Shown here: positions 6,684-13,867 of the stretch, one piece after another | Numbering within the stretch: position 1 is the first letter of the stretch | How the letters are laid out: the number at the start of each line of letters is the position of its first letter | Assembly (NCBI GenBank): GCA_039591615.1 | Contig: JBDHDH010000103.1 | Coordinates: 1-15,751, forward strand | Source of the DNA: JBDHDH01 sp039591615 | Lineage (GTDB): Bacteria; Gemmatimonadota; Gemmatimonadetes; Gemmatimonadales; GWC2-71-9 | Direction of reading: 5' to 3' | Length of the DNA: 15,751 nucleotides | The notes under the pieces: model-generated | Told to the model about the DNA's origin: nothing | Database searches by the model: none | What the model saw: the letters and a program-made list of their open reading frames with translations, nothing else | Position numbers and translations under genes: made by a program

Positions 6684-6994
6684 GCCCCCACGGGCGTCAC
6701 CTCGACGAGGTGACGCACCTTCCGAAGCATACCGCGCATCGACGGATTGTCAGTTACCCGGACTACGTCCTGGTGGTGCTTGAGCCCAAGGGCCAGCAGG
6801 GTGCGCCGGTAGGTGCCGGCGTGACCGATCCCCGAGCGCACCTGACGAACACGCAACAGTTGGCCGGCGGATTTGCTTTCCGGCTTCTTGGCCGTCGGTG
6901 CCGCCGAACGCTTCGTCACGCGCTTGGTGGTCGCCTTGGTGGTCTTCTTCTTGGTCGTGCGGGTGCTCGTCTTCTTCGAGCTTTCCTTAGGCAT
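6680..6994 (-). CDS. rpmD: 50S ribosomal protein L30 (uL30) with Lys/Thr-rich N-terminal extension
   Basis: The L30 core occupies residues 45-104 (QLLRVRQVRSGIG onward, with PSMRGMLRKVRHLVEV near the end) and matches the normal roughly 60-aa protein. Residues 1-44 are an added segment rich in Lys, Thr, Ser, Arg and Ala (KKTSTRTTKKKTTKATTK), predicted to be disordered and very basic. The start is ATG at 6994, with AGGGAGG just upstream at good spacing. This strong ribosome site argues that the extension is really translated. The only internal alternative before the core is a GTG inside the basic tract. The gene overlaps the end of rpsE by 8 bp and rplO by 4 bp. A similar basic tract occurs at the C-terminus of L4. 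Confidence 0.92.
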   Translation of the reverse strand: MPKESSKKTSTRTTKKKTTKATTKRVTKRSAAPTAKKPESKSAGQLLRVRQVRSGIGHAGTYRRTLLALGLKHHQDVVRVTDNPSMRGMLRKVRHLVEVTPVGA

Positions 6995-7565
6995 CTGCGC
7001 CTCCCTGCTCCACCCGCTCCTCTTCTCGCTGTCGCGGCCGGTAGTCGATTTGCTCCCGATCGACACCCCGCTCCCGAACCACCTGCTCCACGGTGATCAG
7101 TTGGGTCAATCCGTCGATGGTGGCCCACGCCATGTTGAGCGGATTCGCTGAGCCGAGCGACTTGGTGAGGATGTCGCTGATTCCTGCACACTCGAGCACG
7201 GCCCGGACCGGGCCCCCGGCGATCACGCCGGTCCCCGAGGATGCCGGTTTGAGGAGCACCCGTCCGGCGCCATGGACACCGATGATCTCGTGCGGAATCG
7301 TGCTGCCCTCGCGGGGGACCTCCCGCATCGTCCGCCGCGCACCGTCCACGGCTTTGCGAACCGCCTCCGAGACCTCATTCGCCTTTCCAGTCGCAACGCC
7401 GACCTTACCATTGCCGTCGCCGACCGCCGCCAGCGCGTTGAACGAGAATCGACGCCCGCCCTTCACGACCTTGGCTACGCGATTGATGGAGATCACGTTC
7501 TCGACGAATTCCGACTCGCGCTCGCGGCGCTCGCGTCGAGCCCCTCGTTCCTGTGGATTCGCCAT
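6987..7565 (-). CDS. rpsE: 30S ribosomal protein S5 (uS5)
   Basis: S5 binds 16S rRNA near the decoding region and contributes to translational fidelity and mRNA unwinding. The 192-aa protein has the double-stranded RNA-binding-like N-terminal domain (VAKVVKGGRRFSFNALAAVGDG at 30-51, with KVGVATGKANEV following). The C-terminal domain includes IPHEIIGVHGAGRVLLKPA and GVIAGGPVRAVLECAGI. I chose ATG at 7565 (MANPQERG), 4 bp after the rplR stop, with GAGG just ahead. A farther in-frame start at 7607 would run into rplR. Residues past about 168 (VDREQIDYRPRQREEERVEQ) make an Arg/Glu-rich tail that exceeds the usual roughly 166-aa length. The 3' end overlaps rpmD by 8 bp. Confidence 0.97.
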   Translation of the reverse strand: MANPQERGARRERRERESEFVENVISINRVAKVVKGGRRFSFNALAAVGDGNGKVGVATGKANEVSEAVRKAVDGARRTMREVPREGSTIPHEIIGVHGAGRVLLKPASSGTGVIAGGPVRAVLECAGISDILTKSLGSANPLNMAWATIDGLTQLITVEQVVRERGVDREQIDYRPRQREEERVEQGGADA

Positions 7566-7569
7566 ATCC

Positions 7570-7941
7570 TCAGAACTCCAATCCGCCCTGGCGGGCGCCG
7601 TCGGCAACAGCCTTCACACGGCCGTGAAACGGATAGCCGCCTCGATCGAATACCACGTCGGAGATCCCCTTTTCTCTCGCTCGCTCGGCCAGCGTCGCGC
7701 CGACAGCATACGCCACGCCCACCTTGCCGGGCCTCTCGCGTTTCAGGTCCTTCGCCAAATCGCTCATGGCCACGAGCGTGACGCCACGCTCGTCGTCGAT
7801 GCACTGCGCGTAGATGTGTTTGAGGGAGCGAAACACCACGAGTCGTGGACGCTGCGCCGTTCCCCGGATCCGCTTGCGGATGCGCAAGTGGCGGCGATAC
7901 CGTCGTTCCGCGCGCGTCTTCGGCCTGTGAATCGGCCTCAT
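7570..7941 (-). CDS. rplR: 50S ribosomal protein L18 (uL18)
   Basis: L18 binds 5S rRNA together with L5 and anchors it in the central protuberance. The protein is 123 aa, normal for the family. It has the basic N-terminus (RRYRRHLRIRKRIRGTAQRPRLVVFRS begins near residue 13), the segment KHIYAQCIDDERGVTL, and the characteristic C-terminal VVFDRGGYPFHGRVKAVADGARQGGL. It overlaps rplF by 4 bp (ATGA), and GGAGG lies 7 bp before the ATG. Confidence 0.97.
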   Translation of the reverse strand: MRPIHRPKTRAERRYRRHLRIRKRIRGTAQRPRLVVFRSLKHIYAQCIDDERGVTLVAMSDLAKDLKRERPGKVGVAYAVGATLAERAREKGISDVVFDRGGYPFHGRVKAVADGARQGGLEF

Positions 7942-8480
7942 GTCTTGCCTCCGGTCTTGCCGGCCTTCCGACGCACCTGCTCGTCCTTGTAGCGAATGCC
8001 CTTTCCCTTATAGGGTTCCGGTGGCCGAACGTCCCGAATCTCGGCGGCCACCTGCCCCACCAGCTCTTTGTCGATTCCCTCGACGGTGACGAGCGTGTTG
8101 CTCTCCACCGTCAGCTTGATACCCTGCGGTGCCGGATAGTCCACGGGGTGGGAGTATCCGACGTTGAGTCGGAGCCCACTTGCCTGGGGCTCCGCCCGGT
8201 AGCCCACGCCTTGGATTTCCAGCTGTTTGGTGAATCCCGTGCTCACGCCCAGAACCATGTTGTTGATGAGGGAACGCGTCAGGCCGTGAAGCGCCCGGTG
8301 CCGGCCCTCGTCTGACGGTCGGGCGACCCTGACTTCGCCGTCCTCGATGCTCACCTGCATCTCCGGTGGGATGGGACGGGAGAGTTCGCCTTTGGGCCCC
8401 TTGACCTTGACGTGGTTGTGTTCGACCGCGACCGTCACGCCCTTGGGGATCGCAACCGGGTTCCTTCCAACTCGCGACAT
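7938..8480 (-). CDS. rplF: 50S ribosomal protein L6 (uL6)
   Basis: L6 sits near the factor-binding stalk base and contacts the sarcin-ricin region of 23S rRNA. The 180-aa length is standard. It begins MSRVGRNPVAIPKGV and carries two tandem repeats of the L6 fold. The second ends in the conserved RPPEPYKGKGIRYKDEQVRRK signature near residues 150-170. The ATG at 8480 has AGGAG 6 bp upstream, formed across the rpsH stop codon. It lies 9 bp after rpsH. Confidence 0.97.
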   Translation of the reverse strand: MSRVGRNPVAIPKGVTVAVEHNHVKVKGPKGELSRPIPPEMQVSIEDGEVRVARPSDEGRHRALHGLTRSLINNMVLGVSTGFTKQLEIQGVGYRAEPQASGLRLNVGYSHPVDYPAPQGIKLTVESNTLVTVEGIDKELVGQVAAEIRDVRPPEPYKGKGIRYKDEQVRRKAGKTGGKT

Positions 8481-8489
8481 GGTCGACTC

Positions 8490-8885
8490 CTACCACAACA
8501 TGGCGACGAGTTCGCCGCCCACACGTGCCGCACGGGCCTCACGGTCACTCATGAGCCCTCGAGGCGTCGAGACGATTGCCATGCCCAGCCCATTCTTCAC
8601 TCGTGGGATTTCGCGGGACCCCACGTAGCGCCTCAGCCCCGGCTTGGACACGCGTCGGACTTCATGGATCACAGGTGCATCTCTGTGATACCGCATGAAG
8701 AGCCGCAGCACGCCATGACGCCCATCGTCCAACACCTTGAAGTCCTGAATGTAGCGATTCTCTCTCAGGAGCTTCGCGATCTCAACCTTGAACTTCGACA
8801 CCGGTACGTCCACCCGCCTGTGGCCTGCTTGGCAGGCGTTGCGGATGCGAGTGAGCATATCGGCGACGGGATCGGTCATCGTCAT
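8490..8885 (-). CDS. rpsH: 30S ribosomal protein S8 (uS8)
   Basis: S8 is a primary 16S rRNA-binding protein (helix 21) of the small subunit. In E. coli it also represses the spc operon by binding mRNA near rplE. The 131-aa protein starts with TDPVADMLTRIRNA and ends with the family motif GLMSDREARAARVGGELVAMLW region; TPRGLMSD is clear. Two in-frame ATGs, 8885 and 8879, give M-T-M-T; the second matches the more usual start. It follows rpsN after 21 bp. I did not identify an S8-type mRNA target. Confidence 0.97.
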   Translation of the reverse strand: MTMTDPVADMLTRIRNACQAGHRRVDVPVSKFKVEIAKLLRENRYIQDFKVLDDGRHGVLRLFMRYHRDAPVIHEVRRVSKPGLRRYVGSREIPRVKNGLGMAIVSTPRGLMSDREARAARVGGELVAMLW

Positions 8886-8906
8886 TTGTATTCCAGCCCC
8901 GTCCTG

Positions 8907-9092
8907 TTACCAGCTCGCCTTACGCACCCCGGGGATTTCCCCACGGAGCGCGAGTTCTCTGAAGCAGATGCGGCATACACCGAACCGCCGAAGATACGCA
9001 CGGGCTCGCCCGCAGCGCTGACAGCGGTTGTACGCACGCACGTTGAATTTCGGCTTCCGCTTCGCCTTTTCAATCAAAGCCTTCTTCGCCAT
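8907..9092 (-). CDS. rpsN: 30S ribosomal protein S14, zinc-binding type Z (uS14)
   Basis: S14 is a late-binding protein of the small-subunit head. This 61-aa form is the short type Z, with a C-x2-C ... C-x2-C zinc ribbon: Cys24, Cys27, Cys40 and Cys43 (RCQRCG and VCRICFREL). The usual C-terminus GEIPGVRKASW is intact. The ATG at 9092 has GGGGAG 8 bp upstream. It lies 12 bp after rplE and 21 bp before rpsH, its normal place in the spc cluster. The gene keeps all zinc ligands, unlike the zinc-independent long S14 found in many proteobacteria. Confidence 0.98.
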   Translation of the reverse strand: MAKKALIEKAKRKPKFNVRAYNRCQRCGRARAYLRRFGVCRICFRELALRGEIPGVRKASW

Positions 9093-9104
9093 ATAGCGAC
9101 TCCC

Positions 9105-9740
9105 CTACCCGATTTGGACCGGCGTTTGCCCTCGCAGAGGCATGCCGAGTTCTCTGAGCAGTGCAATGGACAGGTCGTCACGGCCTGCGGTCGTCACGAA
9201 GGTGATGTCCATGCCATGTATCTTCTCCACCTTGTCGTAGTCGATCTCGGGAAAGATCATCTGCTCCCGGACGCCGACCGTGTAGTTCCCCCGCCCGTCG
9301 AAGGCCCGGGTTGGAAAGCCTCGGAAGTCGCGAATACGTGGAACCGCGATACTGATGAAACGGTCCAAGAACTCCCACATGCGGACCCCTCGGAGGGTCA
9401 CGGACGCCCCGACTGGCATCCCCTCGCGGAGGGAGAAGTTTGAGATCGCCTTCCTCGCCCGTGTCACCACGGGCCGCTGTCCGGTGATCACCGCCAACTC
9501 CTCGACCACCACGTCCAGCAGCTTCGGGTTCTTCGGTGCTTCGCCGAGCCCGACGTTAACGACGATCTTCTCCAGTCGCGGGACTGAATGCACGTTGGTG
9601 AGGCCGAAACCCTGCATGAGCTTCGCGCGCACGGTCCTCCGATAGTGCTCCCAGAGCCGGGGTGGCGGTGCCGGGGCTTCCGGACGCTCGGCCTGCTCTT
9701 CCGGTTTCTTCTTGTTCTTCTGTTCGGTCTTGGTCGCCAC
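9105..9740 (-). CDS. rplE: 50S ribosomal protein L5 (uL5) with N-terminal extension
   Basis: L5 binds 5S rRNA and contacts the P-site tRNA and the S13 bridge. The protein is 211 aa against about 180 for the family. The canonical part starts near residue 26 (PPRLWEHYRRTV) and includes VPRLEKIVVNVGLGEA, RARKAISNFSLREGMPVG and IFPEIDYDKVEKIHGMDI. Residues 1-25 form a Lys/Glu/Pro/Ala-rich leader absent from typical L5. The start is GTG at 9740 with only a weak Shine-Dalgarno sequence, 14 bp after rplX. No better start occurs before the conserved region. An internal GTG at RRTV would remove conserved residues. Confidence 0.95.
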   Translation of the reverse strand: MATKTEQKNKKKPEEQAERPEAPAPPPRLWEHYRRTVRAKLMQGFGLTNVHSVPRLEKIVVNVGLGEAPKNPKLLDVVVEELAVITGQRPVVTRARKAISNFSLREGMPVGASVTLRGVRMWEFLDRFISIAVPRIRDFRGFPTRAFDGRGNYTVGVREQMIFPEIDYDKVEKIHGMDITFVTTAGRDDLSIALLRELGMPLRGQTPVQIG

Positions 9741-9754
9741 GTTTGCCTACGCGC

Positions 9755-10135
9755 TCAGCGGTTTCTCGGAATGGGCTGATCGGACTTGACGCTCAACCGT
9801 TCCAGAGTGCCATCCTTGTCCTTCTGTCGTCGAACTCGTGTCGGATCACCTGACTTGGGATCCAGGAGCATGACGCTCGATGCGTGAATAGGTCCAGGCA
9901 TGGTGATGATGCCGCCTTCGGCCGTGGGTGTCGGGCGCTGGTGCTTCGTCAACATGTTGACGCCCTCCACGACGACTCGGCTCTGTTTGGGCAATACCCG
10001 TATGACCGTTCCCTCCTTGCCCCGGTCTTCCCCGCGGATCACTCGCACACGATCGCCTTTTGTTATGTGCAGCTTCGCGCGGGGCGCCTTCGTTCCTGGC
10101 TTGTGTCCGCTCTTGTTGTACGCCGACCGCCTCAC
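9755..10135 (-). CDS. rplX: 50S ribosomal protein L24 (uL24)
   Basis: L24 is an assembly-initiator protein at the exit-tunnel side of the large subunit. The KOW motif is at about 25-52 (TKGDRVRVIRGEDRGKEGTV). The 126-aa length exceeds the usual 100-110. The family normally begins at the KLHITKGD segment (residue 21 here), so residues 1-20 (MRRSAYNKSGHKPGTKAPRA) are extra. The start is GTG at 10135, directly after the rplN TAA with no spacer, and GGAGG lies about 9 bp upstream inside rplN. No alternative start codon is available before the KOW domain. The C-terminal half lacks the cysteine pairs seen in some L24 proteins. Confidence 0.95.
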   Translation of the reverse strand: MRRSAYNKSGHKPGTKAPRAKLHITKGDRVRVIRGEDRGKEGTVIRVLPKQSRVVVEGVNMLTKHQRPTPTAEGGIITMPGPIHASSVMLLDPKSGDPTRVRRQKDKDGTLERLSVKSDQPIPRNR

Positions 10136-10504
10136 TTACAACACCTCCGGGGCCAATGACACGATCTTCATGTATCGCTTCTCCCGAAGCTCGCGGCCGA
10201 CGGGACCAAAAATCCGTGTGGCGCGTGGTTCGCCGGCATCAGTGATCAGGACTGCCGCATTCTCGTCGAAGCGGATGTAGCTCCCATCACGCCGTCGCGT
10301 TTCTTTCGCGGTGCGTACGAGGACGGCTTTTGCCACGTCACCTTTCTTGACCTGCCCGGTGGGGAGGGCATCCTTGATGGCCACGACGACGACGTCACCC
10401 AACCCCGCATAGCGGCGTTTGCTACCGCCGAGCACTCGGATGACCAGTGCCTTCCGGGCTCCGGAGTTGTCCGCGATCTTGACGATCGATTCTTGCTGAA
10501 CCAC
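10136..10504 (-). CDS. rplN: 50S ribosomal protein L14 (uL14)
   Basis: L14 lies at the subunit interface, where it binds 23S rRNA and the silencing factor RsfS. The 122-aa length is the norm. Family sequences include ADNSGARKALVIRVLGG, GDVVVVAIKDALPTG, VKKGDVAKAVLVRT, and the terminal FGPVGRELREKRYMKIVSLAPEVL. Translation starts at GTG 10504 (GTG GTT CAG), with GAGGG 5 bp upstream. It lies 11 bp after rpsQ and abuts rplX directly. Confidence 0.98.
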   Translation of the reverse strand: MVQQESIVKIADNSGARKALVIRVLGGSKRRYAGLGDVVVVAIKDALPTGQVKKGDVAKAVLVRTAKETRRRDGSYIRFDENAAVLITDAGEPRATRIFGPVGRELREKRYMKIVSLAPEVL

Positions 10505-10515
10505 GACACCCTCAC

Positions 10516-10782
10516 TTACTCTGCCCGGGTCACGATCTCCACGACGCGCCAGCGCTTCCGTTTGGATTGTGGCCGCGTTTCCATGATACGGACCCTGTCA
10601 CCCTGCTTAGCTCCCAGCTCGTCGTGGGCATGCACCCGTTTCGTTCGCGTGATTTGCTTCCCGTACAGGGGATGCGCGAACTGACGGCTGAGCTGTATGA
10701 CAGCGGTCTTATCCATCTTGTCGCTCATCACGACGCCCGTCCGCACTTTGCGGCGCGGTCGACTTTGTACTCGCTCCGTCAT
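10516..10782 (-). CDS. rpsQ: 30S ribosomal protein S17 (uS17)
   Basis: S17 is a primary 16S rRNA-binding protein with an OB fold. The 88-aa protein has the conserved GVVMSDKMDKTAVIQLSRQ and HPLYGKQITRTKRVHAHDE segments and GDRVRIMETRPQSKRKRWRV. The ATG at 10782 overlaps the rpmC stop as ATGA, with GAGAGGA about 8 bp ahead. Gene order rplP-rpmC-rpsQ-rplN is the standard S10-to-spc junction, here with no promoter-sized gap between the two classical operons. Confidence 0.97.
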   Translation of the reverse strand: MTERVQSRPRRKVRTGVVMSDKMDKTAVIQLSRQFAHPLYGKQITRTKRVHAHDELGAKQGDRVRIMETRPQSKRKRWRVVEIVTRAE

Positions 10783-11000
10783 CGCTGTGTCCTCTCGCGC
10801 AGCACGGTCACGATGCGCCCGATGTTTCGACGCATGATCTTGAACTGCGCGGGGTTATCGACCGCCTCGGTCGCCGAGCGGAACCTCAGCCGAAAACGGG
10901 CTTCCTTGAGCCGTTCCAGCTCGGCTTCGAGGTCGCTCGTCTCAAGATCCCGCAGTTGTGCCGGGTTCAACGGTTTGGTTTCCGCGTTCTTCAGTGCCAC
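10779..11000 (-). CDS. rpmC: 50S ribosomal protein L29 (uL29)
   Basis: L29 sits at the tunnel exit near L23 and forms part of the docking site for trigger factor and SRP. The 73-aa all-helical protein has LRDLETSDLEAELERLKEARFRLRFRSAT and the C-terminal NPAQFKIMRRNIGRIVTVLRER, both typical. The start is GTG at 11000, with AGGA 6 bp upstream. It lies 6 bp after rplP. Confidence 0.96.
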   Translation of the reverse strand: MALKNAETKPLNPAQLRDLETSDLEAELERLKEARFRLRFRSATEAVDNPAQFKIMRRNIGRIVTVLRERTQR

Positions 11001-11006
11001 GGCATC

Positions 11007-11420
<414 letters not shown>

Positions 11421-11423
11421 CGG

Positions 11424-12083
11424 TCACGCCCCCGTACTGTAGGTCCGACCGCGGGCATCATCGACGACCTCACCCTTGAAGATCCACACCTTGACGCCGA
11501 TGGTGCCGTAGGTGGTCTTGGCCGTGGTCATGCCGAAGTCAACGTCTGCGCGGAGCGTGTGAAGCGGGACCCGGCCCTCATGATAGCCTTCGGTCCGGGC
11601 GATCTCCGCGCCGCCGAGGCGGCCGGCGGTCTTGATCTTGATGCCCTGCGCCCCCATTCGCATCGCGCTCTGCACCGCCCGCTTCATCGCACGCCGAAAC
11701 GACACGCGCTGCATCAGTTGGTGGGCGACGTTCTCGGCAACGAGCTGGGCCTCGAGCTCCGGCCGCTTGATCTCCTCGACATTGATGCCCACCGTCTTCC
11801 CAGTGAGTTGCGCCAGCTCGTCTCTGAGCTTGTCCACCTCGGCACCGCGCTTCCCGATCACGACGCCGGGCCGACCCGTGAACACCGTCACGGTCACCTT
11901 CCCGGGTTTTCGGTCGATGTGAATATCGGCGACCGCGGCGTGGGACAGGCGTGTCTTCAGATACTTTCGGATCAACTCGTCTTCTTTGAGAAGCGCGGGG
12001 AACTCTCTCCCAGCGTACCAGCGAGACCGCCAGGGCTTCACCGTGCCCAGCCGAAAGCCGTAGGGATGCGTCTTCTGGCCCAC
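11424..12083 (-). CDS. rpsC: 30S ribosomal protein S3 (uS3)
   Basis: S3 lines the mRNA entry channel and has helicase activity together with S4 and S5. The 219-aa protein starts GQKTHPYGFRLG after the initiator, has a type II KH domain with VIGKRG at 75-80, and ends with the S3 C-terminal domain (EIARTEGYHEGRVPLHTLRADVDF). The start is GTG at 12083, overlapping the rplV stop by one base (TAGTG). A near-perfect AAGGAGG lies 4 bp upstream. The open frame continues to 12176, but that stretch is rplV read in another frame. Confidence 0.98.
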   Translation of the reverse strand: MGQKTHPYGFRLGTVKPWRSRWYAGREFPALLKEDELIRKYLKTRLSHAAVADIHIDRKPGKVTVTVFTGRPGVVIGKRGAEVDKLRDELAQLTGKTVGINVEEIKRPELEAQLVAENVAHQLMQRVSFRRAMKRAVQSAMRMGAQGIKIKTAGRLGGAEIARTEGYHEGRVPLHTLRADVDFGMTTAKTTYGTIGVKVWIFKGEVVDDARGRTYSTGA

Positions 12084-12436
12084 TATTCCTCCTTCTTCGC
12101 CACGCGGATCTCGATGTGACTCGTCCGCTTCCGAATGGGTGATACCCGGCCCAGGGCCGCTGCACGGAACCGCCACAGGGTCGCGCCGTCGTTCACCACC
12201 GCATACGACACGTAGAGATCATCCACGTCGAACGCCTCATTGTTCTTGAGCGCATCCTGCTCGGCATTGGAAACCGCGGAGCGCAGCACCTTCTCGATCT
12301 GCTTTGCGGCACGCTTCTTCGAGAACCTGAGAAACGTGTATGCATCGTTGACGTCGTTGTCCCGAATCGCGTCAATGACCAAGCGCATCTTCCGGGGGGA
12401 CTGCCGAACGCCACGCTGAATCGCTCGAGGTGCCAT
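12083..12436 (-). CDS. rplV: 50S ribosomal protein L22 (uL22)
   Basis: L22 extends a beta-hairpin into the exit tunnel, where it and L4 form the constriction. The 117-aa length is normal. Conserved parts include RQSPRKMRLVIDAIRD, KKRAAKQIEKVLRSAVSNAEQD, and the tunnel hairpin region ALGRVSPIRKRTSHIEIRV. I chose ATG at 12436 (MAPRAIQRGVRQSPRK), with GGGAG 5-6 bp ahead. The frame is open to 12523 but that part is rpsS in another frame. It overlaps rpsC by one base. Confidence 0.97.
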   Translation of the reverse strand: MAPRAIQRGVRQSPRKMRLVIDAIRDNDVNDAYTFLRFSKKRAAKQIEKVLRSAVSNAEQDALKNNEAFDVDDLYVSYAVVNDGATLWRFRAAALGRVSPIRKRTSHIEIRVAKKEE

Positions 12437-12446
12437 TTCGCTCTCC

Positions 12447-12737
12447 CTACGCCGGACCGACCTTCTTGTCCGCAGCAAACCTCCCACTGTGACCCCGGAA
12501 CAGGCGAGTTGGAGCGAACTCACCGAGCTTGTGACCCACCATGTTCTCCGAGATGTACACGGGAATGAACTTGTTCCCGTTGTGGACGGCCACGGTGTGA
12601 CCGACGAAGTCCGGCGTGATGGTCGAGGCTCGAGACCACGTCTTCAGCACCCGCCTCTCGTTACTCGAGTTCAGCAGCTGGATCTTCTCGAGGAGAGACT
12701 CCTCGACGAACGGACCTTTCTTGATACTTCTTGCCAT
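12447..12737 (-). CDS. rpsS: 30S ribosomal protein S19 (uS19)
   Basis: S19 forms a head complex with S13 and contacts A-site tRNA. The 96-aa protein starts MARSIKKGPFVEESLLEKI and carries the signature GHKLGEFAPTRLFRGHSG near the C-terminus. The ATG is at 12737, 11 bp after rplB, with AGGA about 10 bp ahead. Its partner S13 (rpsM) is not encoded in this window. Confidence 0.98.
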   Translation of the reverse strand: MARSIKKGPFVEESLLEKIQLLNSSNERRVLKTWSRASTITPDFVGHTVAVHNGNKFIPVYISENMVGHKLGEFAPTRLFRGHSGRFAADKKVGPA

Positions 12738-12748
12738 GAGCTCTTGTC

Positions 12749-13576
12749 CTACCGGGTCGATTTTCCGCGCTTCCGACCGCGCAGAATGAGCTTGCTGCTC
12801 GCCTTCTTTCGCTTTCGCGTCTTCTTGCCCTCAGGCTTGCCCCACGGGGTGACGGGTGGGCGGCCGCCCGACGCTTTGCCTTCACCACCACCCAAAGGAT
12901 GATCGACGGGATTCATGGCTACGCCCCGCACGCGCGGTCGCCTGCCAAGCCACCGTGCTTTCCCGGCTTTCCCGATGCTTTGCAGCCCGTGTTCCGGATT
13001 CCCCACTTCGCCAATAGTGGCGCTGCACTCACTGCGAACGAGCCGTACCTCCCCACTCCGCAGCTTCAGCGCAACGTGGTGGCCTTCCTTTGCCACGACC
13101 TGCGCGCCGGTACCCGCTGCTCGGCAGAGCTGCGCCCCTTTGCCGAGCTTGAGCTCGATGCAGTGCACCGTCGTGCCCAGTGGAATCTCGGAGAGCGGCA
13201 GCGCATTCCCCAGCCGAATCTCGGCGTCTCGGCCAGCGCTGACCTTGTCCCCGACCTTCAGTCCATGGGGATGAATGATGTAGCGCTTTTCACCGTCGGC
13301 GTACGTCACTAACGCAATCCGGGCGGACCGGTTCGGGTCGTATTCGATCGCGGTCACCCGGCCCGGCACGCCAGCCTTGTCAATCTGGCGATACCGCCGC
13401 TTGTGCCCTCCGCCACGGTGTCTGGCGGTCCGGTGGCCGCGATGATTTCGGCCCCCCCGCTTGTTCAGAGGCTCTACGAGGGATCGCTCCGGCTCGGTGC
13501 GCGTGACATCTGCAAAGTCGGACACGCTGCGAAACCGGGTCCCTGGGCTCATCGGTCGAAACTGTCGAATCCCCAT
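12749..13576 (-). CDS. rplB: 50S ribosomal protein L2 (uL2)
   Basis: L2 is among the most conserved large-subunit proteins and is required for subunit association and the peptidyl-transferase centre. The 275-aa length is canonical. Family landmarks are NKRGGRNHRGHRTARHRGGG at 38-57, and MNPVDHPLGGGEGKASGGR at 221-239, with His226 at the position of the essential E. coli histidine. A Lys/Arg-rich tail follows. The ATG is at 13576, 3 bp after the rplW stop, with AAGG just upstream. Confidence 0.98.
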   Translation of the reverse strand: MGIRQFRPMSPGTRFRSVSDFADVTRTEPERSLVEPLNKRGGRNHRGHRTARHRGGGHKRRYRQIDKAGVPGRVTAIEYDPNRSARIALVTYADGEKRYIIHPHGLKVGDKVSAGRDAEIRLGNALPLSEIPLGTTVHCIELKLGKGAQLCRAAGTGAQVVAKEGHHVALKLRSGEVRLVRSECSATIGEVGNPEHGLQSIGKAGKARWLGRRPRVRGVAMNPVDHPLGGGEGKASGGRPPVTPWGKPEGKKTRKRKKASSKLILRGRKRGKSTR

Positions 13577-13579
13577 ACC

Positions 13580-13867
13580 TTACCCTTCGAAGACCTCGAT
13601 CTCGTCACCTTCGTGTAGCCGGACGTACACCTTCTTCCACCGACGCCGGCGGCCCACCGAGCGACCGCGTGTGCGGCGCTTCGAGGGCTGCAGTAGCGTC
13701 CGGACGCTCTTGACCCGCACATCGAACAGCGATTCGATTGCCGTTCGAATCTGCGGCTTGGTGGCGTCCGGCGGAGCCTCGAAGGTGTACTCCTTGAGCG
13801 CGCCGTACAGCGCGGAGGACTTCTCGGTGACCACGGGACGTATCAACGCCCGGAATCGATCAGCCAT
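13580..13867 (-). CDS. rplW: 50S ribosomal protein L23 (uL23)
   Basis: L23 sits at the exit-tunnel rim and is the docking site for trigger factor and SRP. The 95-aa protein has IRPVVTEKSSALYGALKEYTFE, then KPQIRTAIESLFDVRVKSVRTLLQ, and a basic loop (SKRRTRGRSVGRRRRWKKVYVRL) typical of the family. The ATG overlaps the rplD stop by one base (TGATG), so its ribosome-binding region is inside the codons for the L4 basic tail. Confidence 0.97.
   Translation of the reverse strand: MADRFRALIRPVVTEKSSALYGALKEYTFEAPPDATKPQIRTAIESLFDVRVKSVRTLLQPSKRRTRGRSVGRRRRWKKVYVRLHEGDEIEVFEG

Noticed and set aside
8412..9443. A 343-codon plus-strand open frame lying antisense to rpsH, rpsN and rplE
   Set aside because: It spans three confirmed genes and their gaps, resembles no known family, and is what GC-rich coding DNA produces on the opposite strand.
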